DNA of 64,000 bases from JAHEJE01 sp965216335 (GCA_965216335.1 OZ244154.1:3038001-3102000), one strand, 5' to 3'. Shown: positions 9,156 to 18,109, counted from the stretch's first letter. The notes: generated by a model from the letters alone, not told the origin. Made by a program: numbers and translations.

Positions 9156-9829
9156 GCTCCCGCGACGCCATCTTTGCCCGCCTCAGGCATCAGCTTGCCG
9201 CAGGCAGCAGCGAGGAGGACCGGCGCAAGACCGCATCGGCGCGCATTGCCGGCCACGCCGCCAACCTCATTCCGGCACGGGCCCGGATCAATCACGATGA
9301 GCAGGTCAAACTTTTCATCGCACAGGCCGAAGCCGTACAGGCCACGGTCGCGACACTGGCGTCGCACGACGACATTCCCGCCGAGATCACCGGCTACTTG
9401 CGCAGGCACAACCTGCCACAGGCCATCCGCCACGGTGCCGATGAACGGCTTATGGGCATAGACTGGCAGGGCGCGGCCCCCGCATTCAACGTCAGTCACG
9501 GCCCCGCCGACCCGGTCGATGAAGCCTCGCTCAGTCACGCCGTCGCCGGCGTGGCCGAAACCGGCACGCTGATCCTCACATCCGGCAAAGACAACCCGAC
9601 GACGCTCAACTTCCTGCCCGAGAACCACATCGTCGTCGTCAGGGCCGCCGACATCACCGGTACCTACGAGGAGGTCTGGCAGACCATCCGCGCCGGTTAC
9701 GGCGAACGCGAGATGCCGCGCACCGTCAACATGATCACCGGCCCGTCGCGCACCGCCGACATAGAGCAGACCATCGAACTGGGCGCCCACGGACCGCGGC
9801 GGCTACACATCATTGTCGTTGCAGACTGA
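9152..9829 (+). CDS. lutC: Lactate utilization protein C (LUD domain)
   Basis: LutC (225 aa), third component of the LutABC lactate oxidation complex. It consists of one LUD domain, with the typical VAETGTLIL and FLPENHIVVV stretches and a C-terminal GPSRTADIEQT segment that is highly conserved in the family. The frame is open upstream to 8708 inside lutB. The true start is the ATG at 9152, which overlaps the lutB stop as ATGA. The gene has no cysteine clusters and its precise role in the complex is not settled. Confidence 0.93.
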   Translation: MSSRDAIFARLRHQLAAGSSEEDRRKTASARIAGHAANLIPARARINHDEQVKLFIAQAEAVQATVATLASHDDIPAEITGYLRRHNLPQAIRHGADERLMGIDWQGAAPAFNVSHGPADPVDEASLSHAVAGVAETGTLILTSGKDNPTTLNFLPENHIVVVRAADITGTYEEVWQTIRAGYGEREMPRTVNMITGPSRTADIEQTIELGAHGPRRLHIIVVAD

Positions 9830-9897
9830 CCTTGCGGTAATCAAAGGCAAGGTGCACACTTGCCCATTCACAACACCGATCACGGGAGGAATGTCGA

Positions 9898-10722
9898 ATG
9901 TGCGACCATTGCTGTATCGAGAGCGTCAAGCAGCGGATGCTGAACCGGCGCGACCTGTTCACCGGTGCCGCCGCCGTGGCCGCCGGAGCCATTGCCGCCG
10001 CTGCCCCGGCCGCAGCCGGAATGGTTACCGTATCCAATGCCAGGCCGATCGACCTGACCCATGAGCTTTACCCGGAGTTCCCGACCTACTTCGGCCAGCC
10101 CGGCTTCTCAATGACGCCGAAGTTCACCTACGCCGAGCACAAGTTCAATCTGAACGAATGGAGCCTCAACGAGCACACCGGCACCCACATGGACGCCCCG
10201 CTGCATTTCTCTGAAAACGGCCAGAGCGTCGCCGAGGTGCCGGTCGAGCGCTTGGTTGTGCCGCTGTCGGTGATCGACATCCGCGAGAAGGCCGCCGGCA
10301 ATGCTGATGCCGTGGTGACGCCGGACGACATCAAGGCCTGGACGGACGCCAACGGTTCGCTGCCGGCCGGCGGTTGCGTGGCGATGAACTCCGGCTGGGC
10401 GGCACATGTCGCGACCGACAGGTTCCGCAATGTCGGTGCCGATGAGAAGATGCACTTCCCCGGCTTCCATATCGAGGCCACCAAGATGCTGCTCGAGGAC
10501 GGCAACACGGTCGGCATGGCCGTCGACACGCTGTCGCTCGATTATGGCCCGTCAGGAGACTTCGCCACGCACTATGCCTGGCTGCCGACCGGGCGCTGGG
10601 GCCTGGAGAACGTTGCCAACCTGGATGCCGTGCCCGCTGCCGGCGCTACACTGGTGACGGGCGCGCCGAAGATGCGCGGCGGAACCGGTGGCCCCTGCCG
10701 GCTGTTCGCATTGGTTCAGTAG
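9898..10722 (+). CDS. Exported cyclase-family metal-dependent hydrolase
   Basis: A 274-aa member of the cyclase / kynurenine-formamidase-like family (PF04199). The metal-binding signature HTGTHMDAPLHF is intact near residues 93-104, and a second conserved segment follows as GNTVGMAVDTLSLD. Unlike most cytoplasmic relatives it begins with a twin-arginine signal: LNRRDLFTGAAAV followed by an alanine-rich hydrophobic stretch to about residue 40, so it is probably exported folded with its metal. It lies 68 bp after lutC and could be read through from that promoter. Substrate is unknown; family members hydrolyse amides, lactones and formylkynurenine. Confidence 0.83.
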   Translation: MCDHCCIESVKQRMLNRRDLFTGAAAVAAGAIAAAAPAAAGMVTVSNARPIDLTHELYPEFPTYFGQPGFSMTPKFTYAEHKFNLNEWSLNEHTGTHMDAPLHFSENGQSVAEVPVERLVVPLSVIDIREKAAGNADAVVTPDDIKAWTDANGSLPAGGCVAMNSGWAAHVATDRFRNVGADEKMHFPGFHIEATKMLLEDGNTVGMAVDTLSLDYGPSGDFATHYAWLPTGRWGLENVANLDAVPAAGATLVTGAPKMRGGTGGPCRLFALVQ

Positions 10723-10779
10723 CGGCAGCGGCCGGCGGGACTTTCCCCGCCAGCGTGTTTTGCCCTATACCGCGAGGCC

Positions 10780-11346
10780 ATGACCTTTCGCCCGCTGAAT
10801 ACCGTGACCGCGCGCTGGCTCTCGCTTGAGGGGACAGGCAGCGAGCATCTGACGCTCGAACAGAACGGCGGCCGCATCACCGCAACGGCGGTGGTGACTG
10901 GCGAGAACGGCTCCGGCCCGTTCGGTGCCTGGTATCAGCTGTTCTACGACCGCCAATGGTGCATCAAGGCGGTGTCGATCTATCTCACCGATGCTCGCTG
11001 GTTCATCGCCAAGTCCCGCAACCCCGGCCAATGGGTCGACGGCGACGGACGCGTCATCAATGCCCTTTCCGGCTGCACCGACATCGATCTCGCCGCTTCG
11101 CCGTTCACCAATACCTGCGCCATCCGCCGGCTCGGCCTGGCGGCCGGCGAGAGTGCGGATATCGATGCTGCCCTGTTGCCCTTCGACAGCCTCGAACCGG
11201 CGCGGGCCCGGCAACGCTACACCTGCCTGGAGCCGGGCCGGCGCTATCGTTATGAAAACCTTGCGAACAGTTATTCCGTTGAACTGACGGCGGATCGCGA
11301 CGGCCTGGTCACCGACTATCCCGGCGTCTTCAAGAGGCTGAGCTGA
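10780..11346 (+). CDS. Putative glycolipid-binding protein (PF06475-like)
   Basis: A 188-aa soluble protein resembling the putative glycolipid-binding family (formerly DUF1089). Seen in the sequence: an N-terminal strand-rich region with GPFGAWYQLFYD, a central DGDGRVINALSGCTDIDL segment characteristic of the family, and a PFTNT motif. There is no signal peptide or membrane segment. Its stop overlaps the next start as TGATG, so it is coupled to the unknown CxxC protein and then to an FAA hydrolase. The family name rests on a structural suggestion, not on biochemistry, so the function should be read as unknown. Confidence 0.75.
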   Translation: MTFRPLNTVTARWLSLEGTGSEHLTLEQNGGRITATAVVTGENGSGPFGAWYQLFYDRQWCIKAVSIYLTDARWFIAKSRNPGQWVDGDGRVINALSGCTDIDLAASPFTNTCAIRRLGLAAGESADIDAALLPFDSLEPARARQRYTCLEPGRRYRYENLANSYSVELTADRDGLVTDYPGVFKRLS

Positions 11347-11963
11347 TGCCGCTGCAAAACCGCGTTCTGCCCGACGGCACGATCACTTCCCACACCGCCC
11401 GCGGCACTCTCATGGGCAACCGAGGCGGCCGCATCCATGACCCCGCGACCCGTACCCTCGGAAACCGCCGTTGGGCGTCCCGGCAATGGATCATCTGCGT
11501 CCTCGATTTCAAGCAGCGCCACCGCCAAGTCATGGGCCACAGCTACACCGAGTTGTTCTTCCTCGACGAGGTAACCGCTCTCGCCGCCGGTCACCGCCCA
11601 TGTTTCGAGTGCCGCCGAACCGCCGCCAGGGCATTCTTCGCCGCTCAGGGCGACGGCCTGAGGGCGCCGGAGATGGACAGGGTTTTGCATGCCGAACGCC
11701 TGTCCCCCAAGCGAACCGAGATTGATCCGCGTGCCTGCCCGGACGCAACGATGTTCGCCATCGACGGCGCTCCATACGCCAAGCACATGGGCCGGCTGCT
11801 CGCCTGGACCCCCGAGGGCTATACCCATGCCCACCCGCTTGGCAGCACACCCCGCGCCCGGCCTTTGACACCGGCCACCTCAATCGGCATTTTGGCAGCG
11901 GGCTATCAGCCCGTGTGGCACCCTTCCGCCGGAAAACTCGGTTCACTCAACGAGGCATCATGA
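11346..11963 (+). CDS. Conserved protein of unknown function with a CxxC motif
   Basis: I do not recognise a characterised family for this 205-aa protein. It has an N-terminal GNRGGRIHDP segment, then RRWASRQWIICVLDFK, and in the middle HRPCFECRR, a CxxC pair that could bind metal. There is no signal peptide or transmembrane segment. The start overlaps the upstream stop (TGATG) and its own stop overlaps the next start (ATGA). This tight coupling on both sides suggests it works with, or is dosed together with, the glycolipid-binding-like protein and the FAA hydrolase. It is real by codon pattern and context. Confidence 0.7.
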   Translation: MPLQNRVLPDGTITSHTARGTLMGNRGGRIHDPATRTLGNRRWASRQWIICVLDFKQRHRQVMGHSYTELFFLDEVTALAAGHRPCFECRRTAARAFFAAQGDGLRAPEMDRVLHAERLSPKRTEIDPRACPDATMFAIDGAPYAKHMGRLLAWTPEGYTHAHPLGSTPRARPLTPATSIGILAAGYQPVWHPSAGKLGSLNEAS

Positions 11964-12805
11964 AACTCCTGCGCTACGGCTCCCCGGGCCGCGAGAAACC
12001 GGGCCTGCTCGACGATGACGGCAATATCCGCGATCTCTCCGGCGTCACCGACGACATCACCGCCGACACGGTAACGCCGAAGGGGTTGGCCAAACTGGCC
12101 CGACTCAAGGTCAACAAGCTGCCGCTGGTCAAGGGCAGGAAGCGCATCGGCGTGCCGGTCGCCAACCCGCGCAAATTTATCGCCATCGGCCTCAACTACA
12201 CCGACCATGCCGAAGAAGCCGGCCTGCGCGCGCCGCGCGAACCGGTCATCTTCACCAAGCATGTCACCTGCCTCAACGGTCCCAACGACGATGTCGAGTT
12301 GCCGCGCGGCGCCAGGAAGGGCGACTGGGAGGTTGAGCTTGGCCTGGTCATCGGCACCCGTGCCAAGAACGTCACCAAGAAAGACGCCGCCGGCCACATT
12401 GCCGGCTACTGCCTGGTCAACGACGTGTCGGAGCGCCACCACCAGATCGAGCGCTCCGGCCAGTGGGTCAAGGGCAAGTCGCACGACACCTTCGGCCCCG
12501 TCGGCCCCTGGCTGGTCACGGCGGATGAAGTCGGCAACCCGCAACGCCTCGGCATCTGGCTCGACCTCAACGGCGAACGCATGCAGGACGGCAACACCAG
12601 GAACATGATCTTCTCCTGCGCCCACATCGTCTGGTACGTCTCAAAATTCATCACCCTGGAACCGGGTGACATCATCTGCACCGGCACACCGGCCGGCGTC
12701 GGTCTCGGCATGAAGCCGCAACGCTTCCTCAAACCCGGCGACACCATGCACCTTGGCATCGACAGCCTCGGCACCCAAATCCAGAAGGTGGTGCGGGCAA
12801 GCTGA
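11960..12805 (+). CDS. Fumarylacetoacetate hydrolase family protein
   Basis: A 281-aa FAA-hydrolase-fold enzyme, similar to proteins annotated as ureidoglycolate lyase or 2-hydroxyhepta-2,4-diene-1,7-dioate isomerase. Visible family features are the IAIGLNYTDHAEEAG segment, the acidic metal-binding site in GDWEVELGLVIG, the NDVSERHHQ region and ICTGTPAGVGLG near the C terminus. The frame is open 15 codons upstream, but the ATG at 11960 overlaps the preceding stop as ATGA and gives the standard N terminus MKLLRYG. It probably cleaves a C-C bond or decarboxylates a small oxo acid. The substrate cannot be told from sequence. Confidence 0.88.
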   Translation: MKLLRYGSPGREKPGLLDDDGNIRDLSGVTDDITADTVTPKGLAKLARLKVNKLPLVKGRKRIGVPVANPRKFIAIGLNYTDHAEEAGLRAPREPVIFTKHVTCLNGPNDDVELPRGARKGDWEVELGLVIGTRAKNVTKKDAAGHIAGYCLVNDVSERHHQIERSGQWVKGKSHDTFGPVGPWLVTADEVGNPQRLGIWLDLNGERMQDGNTRNMIFSCAHIVWYVSKFITLEPGDIICTGTPAGVGLGMKPQRFLKPGDTMHLGIDSLGTQIQKVVRAS

Positions 12806-12929
12806 CGGAAAGGCACAGCGCCATCTCCGGCTGCGACTTTGACGCGGGGCTGTTGAGGTTGCGGCCGCATTGTCCCAGCAACCTTCAGAGAACCGGCGCC
12901 AAACCACCTCAGGACTTTTCGGTCAGGCT

Positions 12930-13379
12930 CTAAGCCAGCTTGGACGGTGGCGTGCGCCGGCTGCGCTTGGTTGCCAGATAGAGGTTGGTTTCGCTCGATG
13001 CGACCCCGTCGATTAGGCGGATACGGCGCAGGACGGCGTCCAGTTCCGCCAGCGTCTGGGTGCCGAATTCGATGATCAGGTCCCAGCGGCCATTCGTTGT
13101 GTAGATGGTCTGCACCTCGGGCATGCCATCGAGCGCCGCGATGATTCGCTCCGTACCCTTGCCTTCGACCCCGATCAGCGTGAGGCCGCGCACCGGCATT
13201 TCATCGGCATCTGCCCTGACCAGGATTGTGAATCCCTGAATCTCGCCGTCCTTCGTCAGTTTGTCGATCCGCGTCCGCACGGTCGCCCGCGACAGGTTCA
13301 GGCCATCGGCAAGCTCGGAGATCGAGGCACGGCTGTTGCGGCGCAGGGCGCCGATCAGTCGTTGATCGGTATCATCCAT
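12930..13379 (-). CDS. Lrp/AsnC-family transcriptional regulator
   Basis: A 149-aa Lrp/AsnC regulator. The N-terminal helix-turn-helix (DQRLIGALRRNSRASISELADGLNLS in outline, residues 4-30) is followed by the C-terminal RAM/AsnC effector domain with LTLIGVEGKG and WDLIIEFG. The frame stays open to 13430, but the conserved start is the ATG at 13379 giving MDDTDQ. It is divergent from the arginase gene across 116 bp that contain repeated AGCAATT elements. This arrangement is typical of regulators that sense arginine or ornithine and activate their own catabolic operon, so it is the likely controller of arginase and ocd. Confidence 0.9.
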   Translation of the reverse strand: MDDTDQRLIGALRRNSRASISELADGLNLSRATVRTRIDKLTKDGEIQGFTILVRADADEMPVRGLTLIGVEGKGTERIIAALDGMPEVQTIYTTNGRWDLIIEFGTQTLAELDAVLRRIRLIDGVASSETNLYLATKRSRRTPPSKLA

Positions 13380-13425
13380 TTTGCTAAAACATCCTACACA
13401 AATCGGAAAAATTCCCGACAGTTTG

Positions 13426-13444
13426 AGCAATTATAGCAATTGCT
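13426..13444. promoter_or_regulatory. Candidate Lrp/AsnC operator upstream of arginase
   Basis: AGCAATT occurs at 13426-13432 and again at 13435-13441, where it lies inside the perfect palindrome AGCAATTGCT (13435-13444). A related TTTGCTAA sits beside the regulator start at 13380. Repeated, AT-centred near-palindromes between a divergent AsnC-family gene and its target operon are what such dimeric regulators bind. Assigned by position and symmetry only. Confidence 0.45.
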
Positions 13445-13495
13445 GTTGCCGTTTCAATTGAGTTTATTCGCACACATAGAATTGCGGAGGCCATC

Positions 13496-14428
13496 GTGAC
13501 TGCAAAATCCATAGTTCTGCTCGGCGCACCCGTTGATTGTGGTGGCGGCCAGCGCGGCTGCCTGATGGGGCCGGATGCCGTGCGTACCGCGCGATTGTCG
13601 GAAACGTTGCAGGGACTTGGTCATAGGGTTCGTGACATTGGCAATCTTCGCGCCTCGGCCAAAGCCAACACCTCGCACCCGAACGCCGCCATACACGACC
13701 TCGATGAGTGTGCCGCCTGGATGGAGGTCATCGAACAGGCAGCCTACGACGCCAGCGCCGACGGTAGTATCCCGGTCATCATCGGTGGCGATCACGCTAT
13801 CGCGTCTGGAACTGTGCCGGGTGCCGCACGTCGGGCGGGCGAACTTGATCAGCCGCAGTTCGTCCTGTGGCTCGATGCCCATACCGATTTCCACAGTCTG
13901 GACAGCACCAAAAGCGGTAACCTGCACGGTACCCCCGTCGCCTACTTCACCGGTCAACCCGGTTTTGAGGGTTACCTGCCGCCACTCAAGGCAACGGTCA
14001 ATCCATTCTACGTCTGCATGCTTGGCATTCGCTCGGTCGATCAGCCGGAGCGCGATGAACTGGCGCGCGAAGCCATCGACGTTCACGACATGCGCGCCAT
14101 TGACGAGCGCGGCATCGCCAAGCCGGTGCAGGCCTTTCTTGAGCGCGTCGTCAAGGCGAACGGCCGCCTGCATGTTTCGCTGGATGTCGATTTCCTTGAG
14201 CCCGAGATTGCTCCCGCTGTCGGCACCACGGTACCGGGCGGTGCCACCTTCCGCGAGGCCCATCTGGTGATGGAAATGCTGCACGACAGCGATTTGGTGA
14301 CCTCGGTCGATGTCGCCGAACTCAATCCTTTCCTCGACGAGCGCGGCCGCACGGCGACACTGATCGTCGATCTGATCGCCAGCCTGTTTGGCCAGCGCGT
14401 ACTTGAACGTCGCACACGGAGCTACTGA
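13496..14428 (+). CDS. rocF: Arginase
   Basis: Arginase of the ureohydrolase family (310 aa), hydrolysing L-arginine to L-ornithine and urea with a binuclear manganese centre. The metal-binding motifs are all present: GGDHAIASG, DAHTDFH and SLDVDFLEP, followed by the conserved SVDVAELNPFLDERGRT segment. Translation starts at a GTG (13496) placed seven bases after GCGGAGG. The ocd gene begins two bases after its stop, so product ornithine is passed to the next enzyme of the same operon. In this setting the arginine may come from outside or from cyanophycin broken down by products of the genes downstream. Confidence 0.93.
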   Translation: MTAKSIVLLGAPVDCGGGQRGCLMGPDAVRTARLSETLQGLGHRVRDIGNLRASAKANTSHPNAAIHDLDECAAWMEVIEQAAYDASADGSIPVIIGGDHAIASGTVPGAARRAGELDQPQFVLWLDAHTDFHSLDSTKSGNLHGTPVAYFTGQPGFEGYLPPLKATVNPFYVCMLGIRSVDQPERDELAREAIDVHDMRAIDERGIAKPVQAFLERVVKANGRLHVSLDVDFLEPEIAPAVGTTVPGGATFREAHLVMEMLHDSDLVTSVDVAELNPFLDERGRTATLIVDLIASLFGQRVLERRTRSY

Positions 14429-14430
14429 GC

Positions 14431-15498
14431 ATGGTCGTCGCCCCGCCCAAGGACATCAACCTGGTCAAGTTCATCAGCGTCGACAACATGATGCGGCTCG
14501 TGCTGCATGTCGGCATCGAGCCGTTCCTGCACGACCTGGCAGGCTACATCGAGGATGACTTCAAGCGCTGGCCGCTGTTCGACAAGACGCCGCGCGTTGC
14601 CGCGCACTCGGCAAAGGGCGTCATAGAACTGATGCCGACCAGCGACGGCGAAGTGTATGGCTTCAAGTATGTCAACGGCCATCCGTCCAACACCAAGACC
14701 GGCCTGCAAACCGTAACCGCCTTTGGCGCGCTTGCGCGGGTCGACACGGGCTACCCGGTCCTGTTGTCGGAGATGACAATTCTCACCGCGCTGCGCACAG
14801 CGGCAACCTCGGCGGTAGCAGGCAAGTATCTCGCGCCCGAAAACAGTTCGTGTATGGCAATGATCGGCAACGGCTCCCAGTCGGAGTTCCAGGCACTGGC
14901 CTTCCATTCGCTGCTCGGCGTCGACAAGCTGCGCCTGTTCGACGTCGATTCCCGTGCGACGGAGAAATGCATGCGCAATCTGGCCCGCTTCGACCTCGAA
15001 ATCACGCCGTGCGCGACACCGGAAGATGCGGTAGAAGGCGCCCAGATCATCACCACCTGCACCGCCGACAAGCAGTACGCCACCATCCTGACCGACAACA
15101 TGGTCGGTTCAGGCATGCACATCAACGCCGTCGGTGGCGACTGTCCCGGCAAGACCGAGCTGCACAAGGACATCCTGATGCGCTCGGACATCTTTGTCGA
15201 ATACCCGCCGCAGACCCGCATCGAGGGTGAGATCCAGCAGCTGCCGGAGGATCATGAGGTGATCGAACTCTGGCAGGTGATCACTGGTGAACAGACTGGC
15301 CGGCGCAGTCCGAGCCAAACAACGCTGTTCGACTCGGTGGGCTTTGCCATCGAAGACTTCTCCGCATTACGTTACGTGTATGACATCGTCGAAGACACCG
15401 GCCTGTTCGAAAATCTCGACATGCTGGCTGACCCCGATGATCCGCGCGATCTGTTTGGCATGCTCTTGCGGGCCGAACAGCGCTTGGCGGCTGAATAG
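14431..15498 (+). CDS. ocd: Ornithine cyclodeaminase
   Basis: Ornithine cyclodeaminase (355 aa), converting L-ornithine to L-proline and ammonia with bound NAD. The N-terminal region carries GFKYVNGHPSN, a substrate-binding segment of true bacterial OCDs. The Rossmann motif MIGNGSQSEFQ lies near residues 145-155, and NAVGGDCPGKTEL is the conserved family signature. Length and sequence fit genuine OCD better than the EutC-like relative at 54.7 kb. With arginase directly upstream, the pair turns arginine into proline, urea and ammonia. Confidence 0.92.
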   Translation: MVVAPPKDINLVKFISVDNMMRLVLHVGIEPFLHDLAGYIEDDFKRWPLFDKTPRVAAHSAKGVIELMPTSDGEVYGFKYVNGHPSNTKTGLQTVTAFGALARVDTGYPVLLSEMTILTALRTAATSAVAGKYLAPENSSCMAMIGNGSQSEFQALAFHSLLGVDKLRLFDVDSRATEKCMRNLARFDLEITPCATPEDAVEGAQIITTCTADKQYATILTDNMVGSGMHINAVGGDCPGKTELHKDILMRSDIFVEYPPQTRIEGEIQQLPEDHEVIELWQVITGEQTGRRSPSQTTLFDSVGFAIEDFSALRYVYDIVEDTGLFENLDMLADPDDPRDLFGMLLRAEQRLAAE

Positions 15499-15650
15499 GT
15501 CCAATCAACGCGCCCATCAAAGAAAGCGCGATACAAGAACTTTGAACAGCAGGTGCGGCGCGCCTGCAACCGGCACGGCTTGTCCTGTGAGGACTGGCGA
15601 TGCCACAGGTTTGGCTGCATCCGTCTGTAGCTTCACTGAGGAGGGGAAAC

Positions 15651-17084
15651 ATGTCTCAAGACACAAAGCCGCGGCTTCCAACTATTCCAGAAGCTCTGAT
15701 TTCACTTTTTTCATTGGTTGCCGGCATTGGCATCTCAATTGCCTTCTATGGCCTTGATCCGCAAATCCCAATGCTGCTCGGCGTCGGCGTGGCAGGTCTC
15801 GTCGCCTGGCGCTGCGGTTATGGCTGGTCCGACATACAGGGCGCCATGGTGCAGGGCATCACCAACGCGCTGCCGGCCATCATGATTCTGCTGATCATCG
15901 GTACGCTGATCGGTATCTGGATCCTGTCCGGTGTCGTACCGACGCTGTTGTACTATGGCCTGAAGATCCTCAGCCCGGGCATCTTCCTACCAACTGCTCT
16001 GCTGATCTGCGCTATCACGTCACTGGCCACAGGTACGAGCTGGGGCACGACCGGCACGATTGGTGTTGCGCTGATGGGCATCGGCGCCGGCCTCGGCTTT
16101 CCGTTGCCGATGGTCGCCGGCGCGGTGCTGTCCGGTGCCTATTTCGGCGACAAGATGTCCCCGCTGTCCGACACCACGAACCTGGCACCGGCCATGGCGG
16201 GTACCGACCTCTACACGCACATCAAGCACATGAGCTACACATCGGGCGTAGCCTTCGGTCTGACCCTGCTGATCGAGATCGTGCTGGGTTTTTTCTACAG
16301 TCCCAGCGGCGCCGATCTCGCCAAGGTATCGGAGATCCTGACCACACTGGAAAGCAAGTTCACGATCAATGCGGTGATGCTCATTCCGGCCATCGTCGTG
16401 ATGGTGGTGTCCTACCGCAAGGTTCCCGCTCTGCCCGGCATCGCTCTGGGCGTCATCACCGCGGCAATCATCGGCTTTGCCTTGCAGGGCAACACCTACG
16501 AGCAGGCCATGTCGGTTGCCTTCAACGGTTACACCTCCGAAACCGGCGTTGAGTCGGTCGACAAGCTTCTGTCGCGCGGCGGCATGAACTCCATGCTCTA
16601 CACCATTTCCATCGTCTTCGTGGCAATGATGTTCGGCGGCATCATGGAGCGCACCAACCAGCTCAAGGTGCTGGTGGCGAAGATTCTCGAAAAGGCCGAG
16701 TCGACCGGTTCGCTGTTCGTCTCCACGGTGGCCACGACGATCGCCGCCAATCTTGTCCTGTGCGACCAGTACATGTCGATCGTCATGGGTGCGCGAACTT
16801 ATGCCGAGACCTTCCGCGAGCGCGGTCTGCACGCCAAGAACCTGTCACGGGTCGTTGAAGATTCAGGCACCGTGACGGCCAACCTGGTGCCGTGGAACTC
16901 CGGCGGCGCCTATCAGGCCGGTGTGCTCGGCGTGGCGACGATTGCCTATCTGCCATGGAACTTCTTCTGCTGGCTGTCGCCGATCGTCACCCTGATCTAC
17001 GGGCTTCTGGGAATCACCATCCACAAGATTGAGGATGACCCGGAAACTCAGCTGGTGACGGATGAGAATTCCGGAGAGGCGTGA
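15651..17084 (+). CDS. NhaC-family antiporter (possible amino-acid exchanger)
   Basis: A 477-aa inner-membrane protein of the NhaC family with about 11-12 hydrophobic segments. Family hallmarks include ATGTSWGTTGT and GDKMSPLSDTTNLAPA. The start is the ATG at 15651 after GAGGAGGGG; the open frame back to 15600 contains this ribosome-binding site and is not coding. NhaC proteins exchange Na+ and H+, but several relatives exchange organic acids or amino acids. Placed 152 bp after arginase and ocd and before cyanophycin genes, it may carry arginine, ornithine or ammonium-linked ions. That substrate idea is inference from context only. Confidence 0.85.
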   Translation: MSQDTKPRLPTIPEALISLFSLVAGIGISIAFYGLDPQIPMLLGVGVAGLVAWRCGYGWSDIQGAMVQGITNALPAIMILLIIGTLIGIWILSGVVPTLLYYGLKILSPGIFLPTALLICAITSLATGTSWGTTGTIGVALMGIGAGLGFPLPMVAGAVLSGAYFGDKMSPLSDTTNLAPAMAGTDLYTHIKHMSYTSGVAFGLTLLIEIVLGFFYSPSGADLAKVSEILTTLESKFTINAVMLIPAIVVMVVSYRKVPALPGIALGVITAAIIGFALQGNTYEQAMSVAFNGYTSETGVESVDKLLSRGGMNSMLYTISIVFVAMMFGGIMERTNQLKVLVAKILEKAESTGSLFVSTVATTIAANLVLCDQYMSIVMGARTYAETFRERGLHAKNLSRVVEDSGTVTANLVPWNSGGAYQAGVLGVATIAYLPWNFFCWLSPIVTLIYGLLGITIHKIEDDPETQLVTDENSGEA

Positions 17085-17133
17085 GCTGAAACCATTATGC
17101 CGGCGCCGGTGCTGCAGTGCCGGTCCCGGCGTT

Positions 17134-17162
17134 TCCCGCGCAGTCCGTTTGACCGCGCGGGA
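17134..17162 (+). terminator. Hairpin between nhaC-like gene and cphB
   Basis: TCCCGCGC (17134-17141) and GCGCGGGA (17155-17162) form a perfect 8-bp GC-rich stem around a 13-nt loop, 50 bp after the antiporter stop. No T-run follows, so it is either a weak or Rho-assisted terminator or a leader structure for the cphB-cphA transcript. Confidence 0.35.
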
Positions 17163-17275
17163 CGGGCAGTTTGGTGCATCGGAACTTCAATGCCCGAACA
17201 GTAAACTCCGGGCTTGACGCTGGCATCGCGATCCACGATGTTGGCCGCCGTTTTGCCAGCTGGGGACTTTGCAAC

Positions 17276-18109
17276 GTGAACACAGAATCCAAGGCCAACG
17301 GTGATCGGCTAGGCTGGATCATTCCGATCGGAGGGGCTGAGAAGAAGGTACGCTCGTCAGCCATTCTCACCCGGTTCGTCAAGCTGTGTGCCGGCAGGCG
17401 CGCTCACATCGTGGTCATCCCGACCGCGTCGCAGCTTGAATCGACCGGCGGCCGCTACCGCAAGCTGTTCCGGGACATGGGCGCGGAACGGGTCGATATC
17501 GTCGACTTCGAGACCCGAAAGGATTGTGAAGATCCCAAGCGTCTGGCGTTGCTGGAACAGTCGACAGGAATCTACTTCACCGGCGGAAACCAGCTTCGCC
17601 TGTCGACCATCATCGGCGGCACCTCGGCCGCACGACAGATTTGCCAGAGCAACATTGCCGGTACACATGTCGCCGGAACCTCGGCGGGGGCGGCGTTTCT
17701 GTGCGAACAGATGATCGTCGTCGGCAGAACCGGTGCGACACCCAAGATCGGCATGGTCACGTTGTCCGAAGGGCTCGGCCTGACCGGCCACGTCGTCATC
17801 GACCAGCACTTCCGCGAGCGTGACCGGCTGGGCCGCCTGTTGAAGGCGCTGGCCCATCACCCCGACGCCATCGGCATCGGTGTCGACGAGGACACGGCAG
17901 CCTTCATCGATCCTGAAAACGTCATTGAGATTGTCGGCAGCGGCGGTGTGACGGTGGTCGACGCATCCGAGCTTGAACACTCGACACTGGAAAAGTCCCG
18001 CAAGGGAAAACCTGTTGGCCTTGTGGAGATCAAACTGCATATACTGTTGGCCGGGGACCGATATGACCTGGCAACGCGTACCGCGCTGCCCAACACCGAC
18101 CAAGACTGA
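17276..18109 (+). CDS. cphB: Cyanophycinase
   Basis: Cyanophycinase (277 aa), a serine-type peptidase of the S51 family that cuts the Asp-Arg polymer cyanophycin into beta-Asp-Arg dipeptides. The N-terminal IIPIGGAEKK and the nucleophile motif GTSAGAAF (Ser136) are clear, as are YFTGGNQLRL and GIGVDEDTAAF. The frame is open to a TTG at 17171, but the conserved part begins just after the GTG at 17276, which I take as the start. It immediately precedes cphA. Together with the isoaspartyl peptidase at 22.8 kb it completes polymer breakdown to free Asp and Arg. Confidence 0.93.
   Translation: MNTESKANGDRLGWIIPIGGAEKKVRSSAILTRFVKLCAGRRAHIVVIPTASQLESTGGRYRKLFRDMGAERVDIVDFETRKDCEDPKRLALLEQSTGIYFTGGNQLRLSTIIGGTSAARQICQSNIAGTHVAGTSAGAAFLCEQMIVVGRTGATPKIGMVTLSEGLGLTGHVVIDQHFRERDRLGRLLKALAHHPDAIGIGVDEDTAAFIDPENVIEIVGSGGVTVVDASELEHSTLEKSRKGKPVGLVEIKLHILLAGDRYDLATRTALPNTDQD

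Noticed and set aside
12856..12884. AGGTTGC/GCAACCT hairpin between the FAA hydrolase and the AsnC-type gene
   Set aside because: The stem is only 7 bp with a 15-base loop and no T-run on either strand.
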